From Orychophragmus violaceus (Eukaryota; Streptophyta; Magnoliopsida; Brassicales; Brassicaceae), in the NCBI GenBank assembly GCA_030180135.1, contig CM058231.1, positions 30,321,034 to 30,385,033 of the forward strand: a stretch of DNA of 64,000 bases. Direction: 5' to 3'. Below the pieces are notes generated by a model, which worked only from the letters and a program-made list of their open reading frames with translations, was not told the DNA's origin and did no database searches. Positions 47,706 through 58,237 of the stretch are shown one piece after another (the stretch's first letter is position 1; each line of letters starts with the position of its first letter). Made by a program: the position numbers and the translations under genes.

Positions 47706-48379
47706 TGAAGGAATGTTTAGGGGTTAATCTAGATTCAATTCTCAGATTGATCAGTTCCTAAACATGCGGATCTAGGTTCTCTTGAATAGAAACAACATTG
47801 ATCTCACCTTTTACCTGTTTTGTGCAGCGGAAAGGGAGAACAGGTCAGAGATCAGAGAGCCACCGAGAGATAACTCCTCCAGAGGTTCACACACGCACAC
47901 CGAGCAGGAAGAGGCTGCTAGACCAGGAGGAAATCGGCGCAGAGAGAGAGAGGAGGCTCGCGGCTAGGGCTTATTTCGACCTGAACTCGTCTTAAGTTTA
48001 TATAAACTCGTTCAGTTCGTTTTGGGCCATTTGGCCCAAATGCCAATTTACTCCGAGGCGTTCGCGCACTGTGTCGATCGACACGCCTTGTGCAACGATC
48101 GACACACAGTGCCTAAACCGTTTTATTCTCTCTAAGTACAGTAAATGCCTAGCACTTTTACCGTACTTCTGCTAAACCATTCCTACACGTTTTCCTGTTA
48201 GCTTAGGCGTGTGACCCATATGGGATCATATAATAAAGGCAATAAGTCCAAGACTTATAGATCATGAGCGGACTCTAGCAAGCCATCATGACCCCCAGTA
48301 TTATATGACTTATGTCTGATCATTGACATACTCTTACTTTCTAGAGACAGTACCGAGATTACTGGACACAATTCCAACA
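47706..48379 (-). repeat. copia D 5' LTR
   Basis: 674 bp. Palindrome cores at 48074..48081 (TCGATCGA) and 48095..48102 (ACGATCGA); the T-to-A change in the second core is one of the two differences from the 3' LTR. Confidence 0.95.
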
Positions 48380-48384
48380 AAAGC

Positions 48385-49969
48385 TTCCTGGATCTTTCAA
48401 CTTCTTAGGAATTCTGCCATGAATCACTGCACTACATACCTCTGTGATCATCATTACACTCTCCTCAACAGACCATTTACCAGCTAGTAAGTCCTTAAGA
48501 CATCTCTTCATCACAGGAGTAGTCTGCATAGAGTCAATCAAAGGCACTTCAATCTTCACCTTTTTAATGATCTCTTTGCATTTAGCATACTGCCTATCGT
48601 TCTTAGCCTTCCTGGGATCTTTAGGGAAAGGGACCTTAGGCTTGTAGACCCTTTCATTCGACTTCTTCAGCTTCTCTGCGTTTGAACTCTCGGCAGTCGC
48701 CTTGCGTCGATCGTTGCTGGCTGTGCATCGATCGTTGCTAGGCGATTTTGTTACGACCTCTGCGTCGAGCTTAGGTTCAGCATCCTCATTCTCGCATTGC
48801 GTCGATCGTTGCACTGGTGCGTCGGTCGATTCATTGCGAATTCCTCGGATTTCATCTTCCATCTCTTCAATTTCCACGATTTCTTCTAAGCTCAACTGCT
48901 TTTTCTGGGCAGGAAATAGCTCCTTACCACTTCTCAATGTCACTGCATTGCACTGGTACTTAGGATTAGCATCAGTTCGTCCCGGAAGAGATCCATCTGG
49001 CCTCTTAACATATCCCGCAGTCTGCGCAACCCGAGCATCAAGCTCTTTCACATGTGTGCTCAAAGATTCAAACTTCTCATTCAGATCTTCATACACAGCA
49101 TCCAGCTTCTTGTTGAAGTCTACAACAGTCTTAGTCTGACCTTTTAGCAACTGCTCCATCATGGCTTCCATCTTGCTCTCATGAGCACTAGCAGCAGGAG
49201 GTGTCTGATATGAGGATGATCCATAAGTCCTCTGATTGCCTTGCTGAAAAGGTTTCTGAAAACCAGCAGTCTGTCCATATCCAGAAGAGATTTGGTTACT
49301 TGTGAAAGCACTCTTCTGTCCACCATTAAAGAACTTATTAACTTGCTGATTACCAAACCTGTTTCCTTGGAATCCAGAGCCACTTATGTAGTTCACATCC
49401 TCTTCCTGGTGATCTTCTTCAGCTTGAAACACTTCAACTTCCTGAGCAAAGTGGACAGCTTTCTTTCCAGTCAACAAACTATGAACAGTGTCCAGCTTGT
49501 TCCTAATATCAGCAATCTCCAGATTATCTATCTTCCCACCAGACTCTTTCCTTCTCCTATCAGCAGTCTTGATGCTATTACTGCTCACCAAGTTATCAAT
49601 CAATGTCTTAGCCTGCTCAGGAGTCCTTGTATTGAAATTTCCATTGCTAGCATTGTCCAATGCAGACTGATAGTGGAGATCAATACCTCTGAAGAATAAG
49701 CCCAGCAGCGTCACTTCAGAGAATCCATGGTGAGGACAGTCACGTTGGTACTTCTTAAACCTCATCCAAGCAGACTTAAGAGGCTCTGTAGGACCTTGGG
49801 TAAAGGTGAGAATATCCTGTCTCGACTGATCAGAGCGAGCATCACCATAAAAGTGCCTCAAAAACTCCCTCTTCAGAGCATCCCAAGTAGTAAACTTCCC
49901 AGATGGAAGTTGTTTCAGCCAAGCTGCAGCATCTCCAGCGAGAAAATAAGGGAAAAGCTTGAGAAACAA
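48385..49969 (-). CDS. Athila H gag, C-terminal part
   Basis: Minus strand, starting FLKLFPYFLAGDAAAWLKQL (retrotransposon gag domain; TWDALKREFLRHFYGDARS), followed by a glutamine/glycine-rich segment, a helical region (KLDAVYEDLNEKFESLSTHV) and the KYQCNAVTLRSGKEL motif typical of Athila. Near the C-terminus, palindromes at 48707/48728 (21 bp) and 48802/48822 (20 bp) are translated as NDRCTASNDR and VQRSTQ stretches. It ends at copia D in KDPGSF, and the protease ORF at 40925 continues the reading frame. Confidence 0.9.
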
Positions 49970-50487
49970 GTAGTCATAGACTCATAATTTACCCCATTGT
50001 ACTTCATTCCAGTGATGAAGTCCTCAAACTCCTCAATATGGTCCATGGGTTGCTCATGTGGGAGACCATGGAATGGATTCTGCCTAAGAAGAGAGTAGTA
50101 GACAGTTTTGATCTCGAAGTCATTCCTCTCAAAGCCAGGAAGTACAATTGCTGACCGGTTAGCATGGAACTCATCGGGACGGTTATAGTCAGCAAGAGTC
50201 CTCTCAGGATGAACAACCATCTGCCCTTGCCCTTGTCCTTGGGGCTGTTCAGGCTCAGGTTCAGGGATCACATGTCCCTCAGCATCAATCCTATGCCCAG
50301 CATCATTGTACCGGTTGTTCTGGTCATCCCTCAGAACACCCTCAGCATCAGGTCTCAGAATCAAGCGATTTTGCACCATCCTTGCTCGTTGACATTTTCT
50401 ATTTGTTCTCTCTAGTCTAGCAAGCTCCTCAAGTCTGAGATTCACGAGATTCACGTTCGGATCACTTCGGGTCTCACGCTTATGCAT
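49915..50487 (-). CDS. Athila H gag, N-terminal part (frameshifted from the rest)
   Basis: 190 codons on the minus strand: charged N-terminus, GQGQGQ stretch, then RNDFEIKTVYYSLLRQNPFHGLPHEQPMDHIEEF (cited in part), the start of the Athila gag domain. Near 49985 the frame shifts; the following domain is read in the frame of 48385..49969. One small indel accounts for the split. Confidence 0.85.
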   Translation of the reverse strand: MHKRETRSDPNVNLVNLRLEELARLERTNRKCQRARMVQNRLILRPDAEGVLRDDQNNRYNDAGHRIDAEGHVIPEPEPEQPQGQGQGQMVVHPERTLADYNRPDEFHANRSAIVLPGFERNDFEIKTVYYSLLRQNPFHGLPHEQPMDHIEEFEDFITGMKYNGVNYESMTTCFSSFSLIFSLEMLQLG

Positions 50488-50739
50488 AAACCGTCGGTAA
50501 TCTCACTGCAACGATCGATGCTAGGATGTAACGATCGATTCAACTCGCGATTCGCCTTGTGTCGATCGATTCAGAAGATGCGTTGAACGATGCAAAGCGA
50601 TATCAGACCTGAAACACACGCAGACAGAGAAAAACATAGAAAATTAGTAACAAAAACAAAAAACAAAAAACCTAGTCTAAATTTTAGATTCAAATCTATC
50701 GAAGACTCAAAAGAGTCCCCGGCAACGGCGTCAAAAACT
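50488..50739 (-). other. Athila H leader, tRNA-Asp primer site and palindromes
   Basis: On the plus strand CCCCGGCAACGGCGTCA at 50717..50733 matches the 3' end of tRNA-Asp except for one base (normally GGCGCCA), six bases from the LTR; this is the primer-binding site. Three palindrome cores lie at 50511, 50531 and 50562 just upstream of the gag start, so the array is in the 5' untranslated RNA. Confidence 0.85.
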
Positions 50740-51918
50740 TGATACGGTCAGAGTTTTAATCACTAGATCTACACTGCAAGTGCACAGACGTGAACTAGTA
50801 GTATATAGGGTATCAAAATCCACAGAGACTCTAGACCTTACGATAGATTGTAGAATTGTCAAATTAAGCTAGGTGAAACAGAGAATAAGCAGTAAATTAG
50901 AACAAAAAATAAATCAGTAGCGAGATTGGTTTTGTAAGCAAGTACTAAAGCACTAAGTCTAGGGAGTTCTCGGGAAATCAGACAAGCAGATTAACTATCA
51001 GTCAGGATCAAATTAAGTCCGGCTCTAGAACTCAAACACAGATATAGAATTAACCAACTTTCGTTGCGAGAATTCTCTAAGTCTAATTAGCAGAAACCCA
51101 AATTTCTTTGCAATTCCTAACAGATTAAACTAGCCTTAAGTGCAAGTTTGATATGTTCACAATTCAATTAAACCAAATTTCTTTGCGGATAATTCAATTG
51201 CTCAACCTAAATAGTTCAGATTCTAAATTACACTTTCGTGTCAATTTAATAACCTAAAGTCTAGATTCCAAGTGATCAGGTTAGAAACTAGTATTAAGCA
51301 CAATTCAGGTTGAAGAACAAATAAGTTATGAATCCTAAACTGGTAAATTAATCTAACAAGTCATGAAAAACTTTAAGAGAATCCCTAAACCTAACTATGA
51401 ATCTACTCAGACATGATTAATGAAACACAAATCAATGAATAAATAAATTGCATAAATAGAGAGTAAAGAATAAAAGGGGTTCGAAATCTTCTCCAAAAGC
51501 AGGAAGCAGTACAGGTTCAGATCAGCCCCAAAAGCTCTAAAATCTCTATGCTCAAAGTATGAAAGCGTAGCCTAAACAAGTGGCTAAAAAACCTAATATA
51601 ATGATCTAATCACGGCTGGGGCTTCTTTGTAATTATGAGAAACTTCTGGGCTTTGTTGCAAATTCCAAACTCTTCATTAAACCGCCGAGAATGTCTGATT
51701 CGTATGTGTGTCGATCGATGCAAATCTCTGTTTTGGACAGTGAACTCTTCCTCTCGGCCAAATGCTCCAAATAGCTCCAGAATGCGCCATAATCTCCAAA
51801 TCCGCTCCAAACGTACCTAGACCTGTAAACATACCTAAAAGACTCCAAAACATAATAAAAGACTCGATAAATAAGACATATACCATGGTTAAACACCCTA
51901 AAATCCATGGTATATCAC
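50740..51918 (-). repeat. Athila H 5' LTR
   Basis: 1179 bp. Has a single palindrome (core 51711..51718) where the 3' LTR has two, a difference of one 21-bp unit, and an extra 14 bp relative to the 3' LTR. Confidence 0.93.
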
Positions 51919-51923
51919 ACGTG

Positions 51924-52548
51924 ACGGCAAACGTGCACTTGGTTGGATTTAGCTTCATTCCGTACTTGTTTAGGCTCGCGAAACATGTTGCCAAATGACC
52001 GAAATGGTCATCCTCCGAGGTGGATTTGACGAGCATGTCGTCGATATAGACCTCCATCGTTTTTTCGAGTTGGTCGGCGAACATGCGGTTGACTAGGCGC
52101 TGGTATGTTGCTCCTGCATTCTTGAGTCCGAATGGCATGACCTTAAAGCAGTAAGTGACGCGGTCGGTGATGAAGGAAGTCTTTTCTCGGTCGTTGGCGT
52201 GCATCATAATATGGTTATATCCGGCAAAGGCATCCATGAATGAGAGGAGGTCGTGTCTGGCGGTTGCTTCGATAAGTCGATCAATGTGTGGGAGAGGGAA
52301 ACTGTCCTTGGGGAAGGCTTTATTGAGGTCGGTGACATCCACGCAAAATCGCCACTTGCCATTCTTCTTTTTCACAACTACTAGGTAATCGGCATATAAG
52401 AGAGCCTGTAAGTTTCTGCATTCCACGGTGCTATGGCCTGCTCGCTGGTGGTAGTCGCAAAAAAGTTTGCTCTTTTCACCTCACCGAATGAATTTGTTGT
52501 TCCAGGGCTTGCTCTGGTTTTGATCTTGATAACCTTGGGGGGTCGATC
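51924..52548 (-). pseudogene. Tat G gag zinc knuckle fused in frame to RT
   Basis: Minus strand: gag remnant (GYQDQNQSKPWNNKFI), a stop, then CDYHQRAGHSTVEC (zinc knuckle), CRNLQALL and directly YADYLVVVKKKNGKWRF, the beginning of RT. RT continues with DLNKAFPKDSFPLPHIDRL, FMDAFAGYNHIMM, MPFGLKNAGATYQRLV and the catalytic VYIDDMLVKS. The protease and the RT N-terminus are missing, so an internal deletion joined gag to RT in frame. Cut on the right by copia B and on the left by Athila H. Confidence 0.87.
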
Positions 52549-53174
52549 TGAAGGATTCGTTTAGTGTTAATCCTGATTCAATTCTTCAGATTAAACTCCT
52601 AAACATGCCAGATCTAGGTTCTCTTGCTAGAAACATAAAGGATCTCACCTGTTACCTTGTTTATGCAGCGGAATGGAGGTACGGGTCAGAGATCAGCAGA
52701 ACCACCAAGAGGTTGTTCCTCCAAAGGCTCACACACGCACACTTCGGGAAGAGAGGCTGCTAGACCAAAAGAGAGGAGGCGCAGAGAGAGAGGAGGGAGG
52801 CGCAGAAGCTTGAGAAGCTAGGGCAAGTTTTATTTAATAAAACCCTTGTCCAGTTCTTATGGGCTTTTGGGCCCAATTCTCAGTTCTGATTAAATCCCTT
52901 GGATTTAATCAGGCCCTTTAGTCTCTCCAAGTACAGTAAATGCCTAGCACTTTTACCGTACTTCTGCTAAACCGTTCCTTCGTATTTTCCCGTTAGCTTA
53001 GGCGTGTGACCCATATGGGATCATATAATAAAGGCAATAAGTTCAAGACTTATAGATCATGAGCGGACTCTAGCAAGCCATCATGACCCCCAGTATTATA
53101 TGACTTATGTCTGATCATTGACATACTCTTACTTTCTAGAGACAGTACCGAGATTACTGGACACAATTCCAACA
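52549..53174 (-). repeat. copia B 3' LTR with a different palindrome
   Basis: Matches copia A/C/D LTRs over most of its length but lacks the TCGATCGA pair. At the corresponding place it has an inverted repeat with 12-bp arms, CTGATTAAATCC and GGATTTAATCAG, around CTT (52886..52912). Confidence 0.92.
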
Positions 53175-54023
53175 ATCTCCCACTTGTACTGGAATCTCTG
53201 TATTCATAATCCTTTTGTCTCAATATCTCGATTAGTCATAAGGCAAGATGAGTGTCATCCTTATAGAGCCTAATCTTGTTCATCGGACTCTGATTTGATA
53301 CTGACAATCCAAACGACTCGGGAAAGTCCGTTTGAGCATGGCCATGCATTTTCCAGTATTCAAATCTCCGATTGGCCTAGAGATATTCACTCCATTTATA
53401 TTGGAGGGACAAATCCCGTCTTGTTCCATCACTGTAAACTACTCATTTCATAATACACCCAAACAAGGTCCTTATAACTATCGCTTAACGACAGAATTAG
53501 ACAATGATCAAAGTGCATTAGTTCATGTGCAGTCACATGCATGCGAACTCAGGTCTAAGGACTATACTCTATAGTCGTAGTAAGAATCTCTTATGACACA
53601 GATATAAATATCCTGAAGAGTTCTTATAATCGGGTCATGTCCGGTCGTATGTACCCAAACATACACCTATGTACTGACTTTGATGCCGCGCATCTATGAC
53701 ACCCTGAGACTTTGTCATAAGTCACATACCAATCTAGTCTCACACGGTTGTTGGTGTTCCAATTTCAACAACCTTCGACTAGGGACAGGATGATATAAGC
53801 CATCTATCAAATATAGGGTCTCATGATCAAGCTAAATGACTTTGATGACTCAAGATCAAGTCATTTACTTCGATGACCTATAAAATGGTTCATATCATTT
53901 TGGAACGATTATTTCATCACAGTTAAAATAATCTTGAAATAATAATTTCATTAAACATAAAATGTTTTACAAGAACATATCGAATAACTAAATAAAGCCC
54001 TCAAACTCCCACTCAAATTTAGA
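53175..54023 (-). other. copia B 3' noncoding region
   Basis: Polypurine tract beside the LTR and the conserved hairpin at 53559..53576; no gene. The short plus-strand ORF at 53332..53574 recurs in the other copies but changes amino acids freely. Confidence 0.8.
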
Positions 54024-54911
54024 TTACATTTCAATGTCTCTAATGCCTACAGCTTCAGTCAGGAACTCGAGCTTAGGTCTTGGGAGTGGCTTTGTCAATG
54101 GATCAGCGACGTTATCATCTGTCTGAACTCGGCTGATCTTGACTTCCTTTCTATTAATGATATCACGTATCAAGTGAAATCTTCTTAGCACATGCTTGGA
54201 TTTCTGGTGTGATCTCGGTTCCTTTGCCTGAGCAATAGCACCATTGTTATCACAAAACATTGCCAGAGGCTCAGCCGCATTTGGTATCACACCTAGTTCA
54301 ATAATGAACTTTCGTATCCAAACAGCTTCCTTCGCTGCTTCTGAAGCGGCGATATATTCAGCTTCTGTAGTGGAATCAGCAACGGTGTCTTGCTTGGAGC
54401 TTCTCCAACTGATTGCACCGCCATTCAGACAAAAGATATAACCGGACTGTGACCGGAAATCATATTGGTCTGTCTGGAAACTTGCGTCCGTAAATCCACT
54501 GACTTCAAGCACATCACTTCCGCCGTACACCAAGAACTTATCCTTAGTATGTCTTAGATACTTCAGGATATTCTTGACGGCAATCCAGTGGCTTTCACCT
54601 GGATTTGACTGGTACCTACTCGTCATGCTCAATGCATAAGCAACATCAGGACGAGTACAAATCATGGCATACATGATAGATCCTATTGCAGATGCATAAG
54701 GAATATTCTTCATGCGCTCAAGCTCAGCAGCCGTCGTAGGGCTCTGCTTCTTGCTTAACGTTGTGCCATGTACCATTGGCGTGAAGCCCTTCTTGGAATC
54801 TTTCATGCTGAATCTCTGTAGGACTTTGTCAATGTATGAATCTTGACACAAGCCTATCAGCCTTTTAGATCTATCCCGGTAGATCCTGATTCCAAGAACG
54901 TATGCGGCTTC
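54024..54911 (-). CDS. copia B RT end and RNase H
   Basis: Minus strand, continuing the polyprotein from 62154 after copia A: AAYVLGIRIYRDRSKRL, ASAIGSIMYAMICTRPDVAY, SRYQSNPGESHW, RNase H with DASFQTD, STTEAEYIAAS and DNNGAIAQAKEPRSH, and the terminal DPLTKPLPRPK. Stop at 54024. No lesions seen. Confidence 0.93.
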   Translation of the reverse strand, partial: EAAYVLGIRIYRDRSKRLIGLCQDSYIDKVLQRFSMKDSKKGFTPMVHGTTLSKKQSPTTAAELERMKNIPYASAIGSIMYAMICTRPDVAYALSMTSRYQSNPGESHWIAVKNILKYLRHTKDKFLVYGGSDVLEVSGFTDASFQTDQYDFRSQSGYIFCLNGGAISWRSSKQDTVADSTTEAEYIAASEAAKEAVWIRKFIIELGVIPNAAEPLAMFCDNNGAIAQAKEPRSHQKSKHVLRRFHLIRDIINRKEVKISRVQTDDNVADPLTKPLPRPKLEFLTEAVGIRDIEM

Positions 54912-55585
54912 TGTTGGAATTGTGTCCAGTAATCTCGGTACTGTCTCTAGAAAGTAAGAGTATGTCAATGATCAGACATAAGTCATATAATACTGGGGGT
55001 CATGATGGCTTGCTAGAGTCCGCTCATGATCTATAAGTCTTGGACTTATTGCCTTTATTATATGATCCCATATGGGTCACACGCCTAAGCTAACAGGAAA
55101 ATGTGTAGGAACGGTTTTAGCAGAAGTACAGTAAAAGTGCTAGGCATTTACTGTACTTAGAGAGAATAAAAGGTTTAGCCACTGTGCATCGATCAATGCA
55201 TAAGGTGCAACGATCGATGCAGTGCGCAAACACCGACGAGTTAATTGGTATTTGGGCCAAATGGCCCAAACGGAACAGGACGAGTTTTGTGTCATAAAAC
55301 TCGAGTTTCAGACTGATTAACCCTAACACTTGAGCCGTAAACTCTCTCTCTCTGCGCCGAGTTCCCTTGGTGGTCTAGCAGCTGTTTCCTGTGAAAGCGT
55401 GTGTGAACCTTTGGAGGATTCATCCCTCGGTGTTTCTCTGATCTCAGACATACCATCTTCTTCCGCTGCAATAACAGGTATAAGGTGAGATCATCATTTG
55501 TTTCTATTCTGAGAAGAACCTAGATCGCATGTTTAGGATAATCTGAATCTGGAATTGAATCAGGATTCATCTAAACGTTCCAACA
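54912..55585 (+). repeat. copia A 5' LTR
   Basis: TGTTGGAATT ... CGTTCCAACA. Palindrome cores TCGATCAA at 55189..55196 (mutated) and ACGATCGA at 55210..55217, 21 bp apart, with TGCA...TGCA arms instead of the TGTG...CACA arms of copia C and D. Confidence 0.95.
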
Positions 55586-57142
55586 GTGGTATCAGAGCTT
55601 TAGGTTCTGGTTTTTCTTGTTTAGATTCATGTTTAGGATTGTTTATAGAGGTGTTTTTGAATCAATCTACTGATAAGATTAAAACACTTAAGAAACAAGA
55701 ATTGAATCCTAAACAAACTGTTTGAAATCGCATGACCAAACTATATTGATTTGGTATGCGATCTAAACTGATTTTGCATCGAATGAGATCGCATTGCATC
55801 GATCGATGCAATGCAAGGATCGATCGTTGCAGTCGCGAGAGATTGACCGCGATCGCATGGATCGTTCAAACGATCGCATGGATCTCACGAGAATCTCTCG
55901 GCCAAACCAGATAACCGTTCGTGCACGCGTGAGAGCATCGATCGATGCAGGATCGATGAACGATCGTTGCAGGATCGATGCTGTGAGCATCGATCGATGC
56001 GGTTAGGGTTTCGGCTCGGTTTAATTTAATTAAAATTAAACGTCTCGGTTTGATAAACAGATTTAATAATTTTATTAAGTCTGGTTAAACCGGGATAAGA
56101 AATCCAATGTCGAAAGAATTATTGGATTTAGTGCCTAAACCAGGAATTTCTAATTTGATTTGGTTGGACCAAATAAATTGAGAAAATCCGGTTTAGTAAA
56201 TAACCGGTTGACAATTGTGGTCATCGTAGTAATTAAAACTTGGTTAGACCAGTTTTAATGAACCAGACCGGTTATGTCAATTAATTGGACAATTGGGTCA
56301 TGTCTTGGACATGGACCAATTCTTGGGCCTCGGGCCAAGAAGTTAAAACAATTGGGCCAATTATTTGAGTCTTTCTTCAGATTAATTTAAAAAATCTATT
56401 TTATAAAATTATAAAGTCGTTTTTAAATTAAAGTTTCCGAAATTTTGAAATTAGAAAGTTTCTTAAAATAGAAGTTTCTGAATTTGCGGGTTTTGGATTT
56501 TAAAGAAATTTCTAAAGTTAGAAAGTTTCCGTTTTAGAAAGTTTCCAATTTTAGAAAGTTTCCTAAAATAGTAGGTTTCCAAAAATAGAAAGTTTCCCGA
56601 AATAGTAATCTTCTATTTTGGGAATGAATTTTAATAAACCTACGAACCTCAAATAATATCAAGCGTTGGATGTCTTGTCCAGGCTATGTCAGCTGTCAAA
56701 GCCCATTTAATTGCATTCATGGCCTTACAGTGTGAGGATGTCTGCTTTTGCGTGGGTAAGACGGTTTGTGATTCATAAATGTCATTGGGAGTCCCAGACA
56801 TTAATGATTACATGACTGTATAGTCCGGTTTTCTTGACTAGGCCATCGGGAGTCCCGGGCCTTGAGACATCAGAGTGGATTGGGCCTCGGGCCCAGATTC
56901 ACAACCAAGAATTATATCACGGATATAATTAGCCGATATAGGGCTTACCGATATAAGCTAAGGTTTGGTGACGGCCAGTGGCCCACTTTAATCTTAGTTA
57001 TATGTGGATCTTGGAATCATTATATTCTATTGAGGGTAACTTATGTTATTGAATATAATGCGTGATTAATCATATTAATTTTAATACGAGATTAATCATA
57101 TTGAACATATTAACTAAAATCCTTTTATCTTAAATTTCAGTT
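55586..57142 (+). other. copia A leader and tRNA-Met primer site
   Basis: Primer site TGGTATCAGAGC at 55587..55598, one base after the LTR (initiator tRNA-Met). Palindromes at 55795..56001: core pair 55799/55820 is 21 bp apart, and 55938/55960 is 22. GAAACTTTCTAAAA-type array (here as its complement) at about 56420..56615. No gene. Confidence 0.87.
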
Positions 57143-58237
57143 ATGACTAGCACAAACAATCAAAACACTTTCTCGATCCGGTCTATCCTTGGGATGGACA
57201 AGCTGAACGGATCAAATTTCTTGACTTGGTCGCGGAACCTGAGGCTAGTCCTCAGGCAGGAGAGAAAGGACTATGTCCTTGAGAGAGCTCTCCCCGTGAG
57301 GATCGGGTCCAATGCCTCCCATGTAGTATATGATGCTTGGAATAAGCATTATAATGATGCGGTAGATGTGCGTGGTCTGATATTGGCTACCATGGACTCA
57401 GACTTGCGGAAGCAATATGAGAACATGGAGTCGCCTATAGAGATGATCAGCAACCTGAAATTGAAATTTCAGGAGCAGATAAGGGTGGAGAGATACCAGT
57501 TGGTTAAGTCTCTCACTAGCTGCAAGCTACCAAATGATAATCCAGTGAGTCCTCATGTCAGTAAAATGATGGGTTACATTGATAACCTGAGGAAACTGGA
57601 TTATCCAGTTAGCCAAGAGTTGGCAACTGAAATCATTCTGCAGTCACTGCCGTCAAGCTATGATAAGTTCAGAAAGAACTATATCAAGAAAGGCTTAACG
57701 AAGACGCTGACTGAACTGCATGATATGCTCAAGACAGTTGAGCCAAACGTGAAGAGTACCCTGTACAATCTCATGAATGAGAAGGGTAGGTTTACTAAAC
57801 CTAATGCTGACAAGGGTGAAGACAAAGTTGTCCAGATTTTGAATCATGGCAAGCGTGTGTCTTCTGAGCCCGAGTCAGATACCTCTTGCGTTGGTAAGTG
57901 CTGCTACTGTAAGGAGACAGGGCATTGGAAGAGAAATTGCATTAAATTCATGGAAGATGATGAGGAATTGAAGTTGATGTATGAGACTACTTCCTCAGGT
58001 ATTCATGTTATTACTTCAAGTTCTACCTTAAAGGTATTGAATACTGGTTGTGGCACTGATATTTGTGATAATATGCAGAGCTTAAACAACAGTAGAACGT
58101 CCTTAAAGGTATTGGATACTGGTTGTGGCACTGATATTCGTGATAATATGCAGAACCTAAGCAACAGTAGAACGTTGAAGGAAGGGCAAGTGAAACTACA
58201 TGTCTGGAAGGAGCTTGGGATGCTGCCTCAGCTGTAG
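57143..58237 (+). CDS. copia A gag with duplicated protease stub
   Basis: 364 codons, uninterrupted. Same domain order as copia D: MDKLNGSNFLTWSRNLRLVL, capsid-like region (LQSLPSSYDKFRKNY), zinc knuckle CCYCKETGHWKRNC, then two copies of a 25-codon segment that contains the protease start. The first copy has NTGCGTDIC (aspartate lost), the second DTGCGTDIR. It terminates shortly after (KLHVWKELGMLPQL). It can make a gag protein but no active protease, integrase or RT. ATG chosen because it matches the conserved gag start shared with C and D. Confidence 0.93.
   Translation: MTSTNNQNTFSIRSILGMDKLNGSNFLTWSRNLRLVLRQERKDYVLERALPVRIGSNASHVVYDAWNKHYNDAVDVRGLILATMDSDLRKQYENMESPIEMISNLKLKFQEQIRVERYQLVKSLTSCKLPNDNPVSPHVSKMMGYIDNLRKLDYPVSQELATEIILQSLPSSYDKFRKNYIKKGLTKTLTELHDMLKTVEPNVKSTLYNLMNEKGRFTKPNADKGEDKVVQILNHGKRVSSEPESDTSCVGKCCYCKETGHWKRNCIKFMEDDEELKLMYETTSSGIHVITSSSTLKVLNTGCGTDICDNMQSLNNSRTSLKVLDTGCGTDIRDNMQNLSNSRTLKEGQVKLHVWKELGMLPQL

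Larger units (their letters stand above)
40926..48379 (-). mobile_element. copia D, complete but non-autonomous (gag-only family)
   Basis: 7454 bp with 674-bp LTRs (40926..41599 and 47706..48379) differing at two places I could find, and the target duplication AAAGC (40921..40925, 48380..48384) in Athila H. Gag is intact and pol is decayed in the same way as in copia A and C. Young insertion by LTR identity. Confidence 0.95.
34638..51918 (-). mobile_element. Athila-type Ty3/gypsy element H, full length
   Basis: LTRs 34638..35821 and 50740..51918 begin TGATACG and end TATATCA. The flanks GACGT and CACGT form a target duplication with one mismatch. The primer site matches tRNA-Asp. Internal order on the minus strand is leader, gag, protease/RT, RNase H, integrase, noncoding 3' region, polypurine tract. 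Copia D splits it between gag and protease. Without D it is about 9.8 kb. RT sequence ([23 protein letters not shown], cited in part) places it in the Athila lineage. No env-like ORF is visible downstream of integrase. Confidence 0.93.
13394..52548 (-). mobile_element. Tat-type Ty3/gypsy element G, heavily interrupted
   Basis: Read on the minus strand from right to left: gag zinc knuckle and RT (52548..51924), end of RT and first RNase H (34637..34024), second RNase H and integrase N-terminus (26940..25763), integrase core and C-terminus (18185..~17561), 3' noncoding region, and an ORF in the opposite orientation (13640..16623). The pieces join in frame at each insertion when one copy of the target duplication is removed, which shows they were one element. 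Four elements have landed in it (C, F, H, B). The Tat assignment rests on RT sequence (DLNKAFPKDSFPLPHID), a second RNase H and the antisense ORF. Neither LTR is recognised here. Confidence 0.85.

Noticed and set aside
50717..50733. tRNA-Asp-like sequence
   Set aside because: Only the 3' end complement is present and it adjoins an LTR, so it is a primer-binding site, not a tRNA gene. The same applies to the tRNA-Met matches at 25071, 33275, 47693 and 55587.
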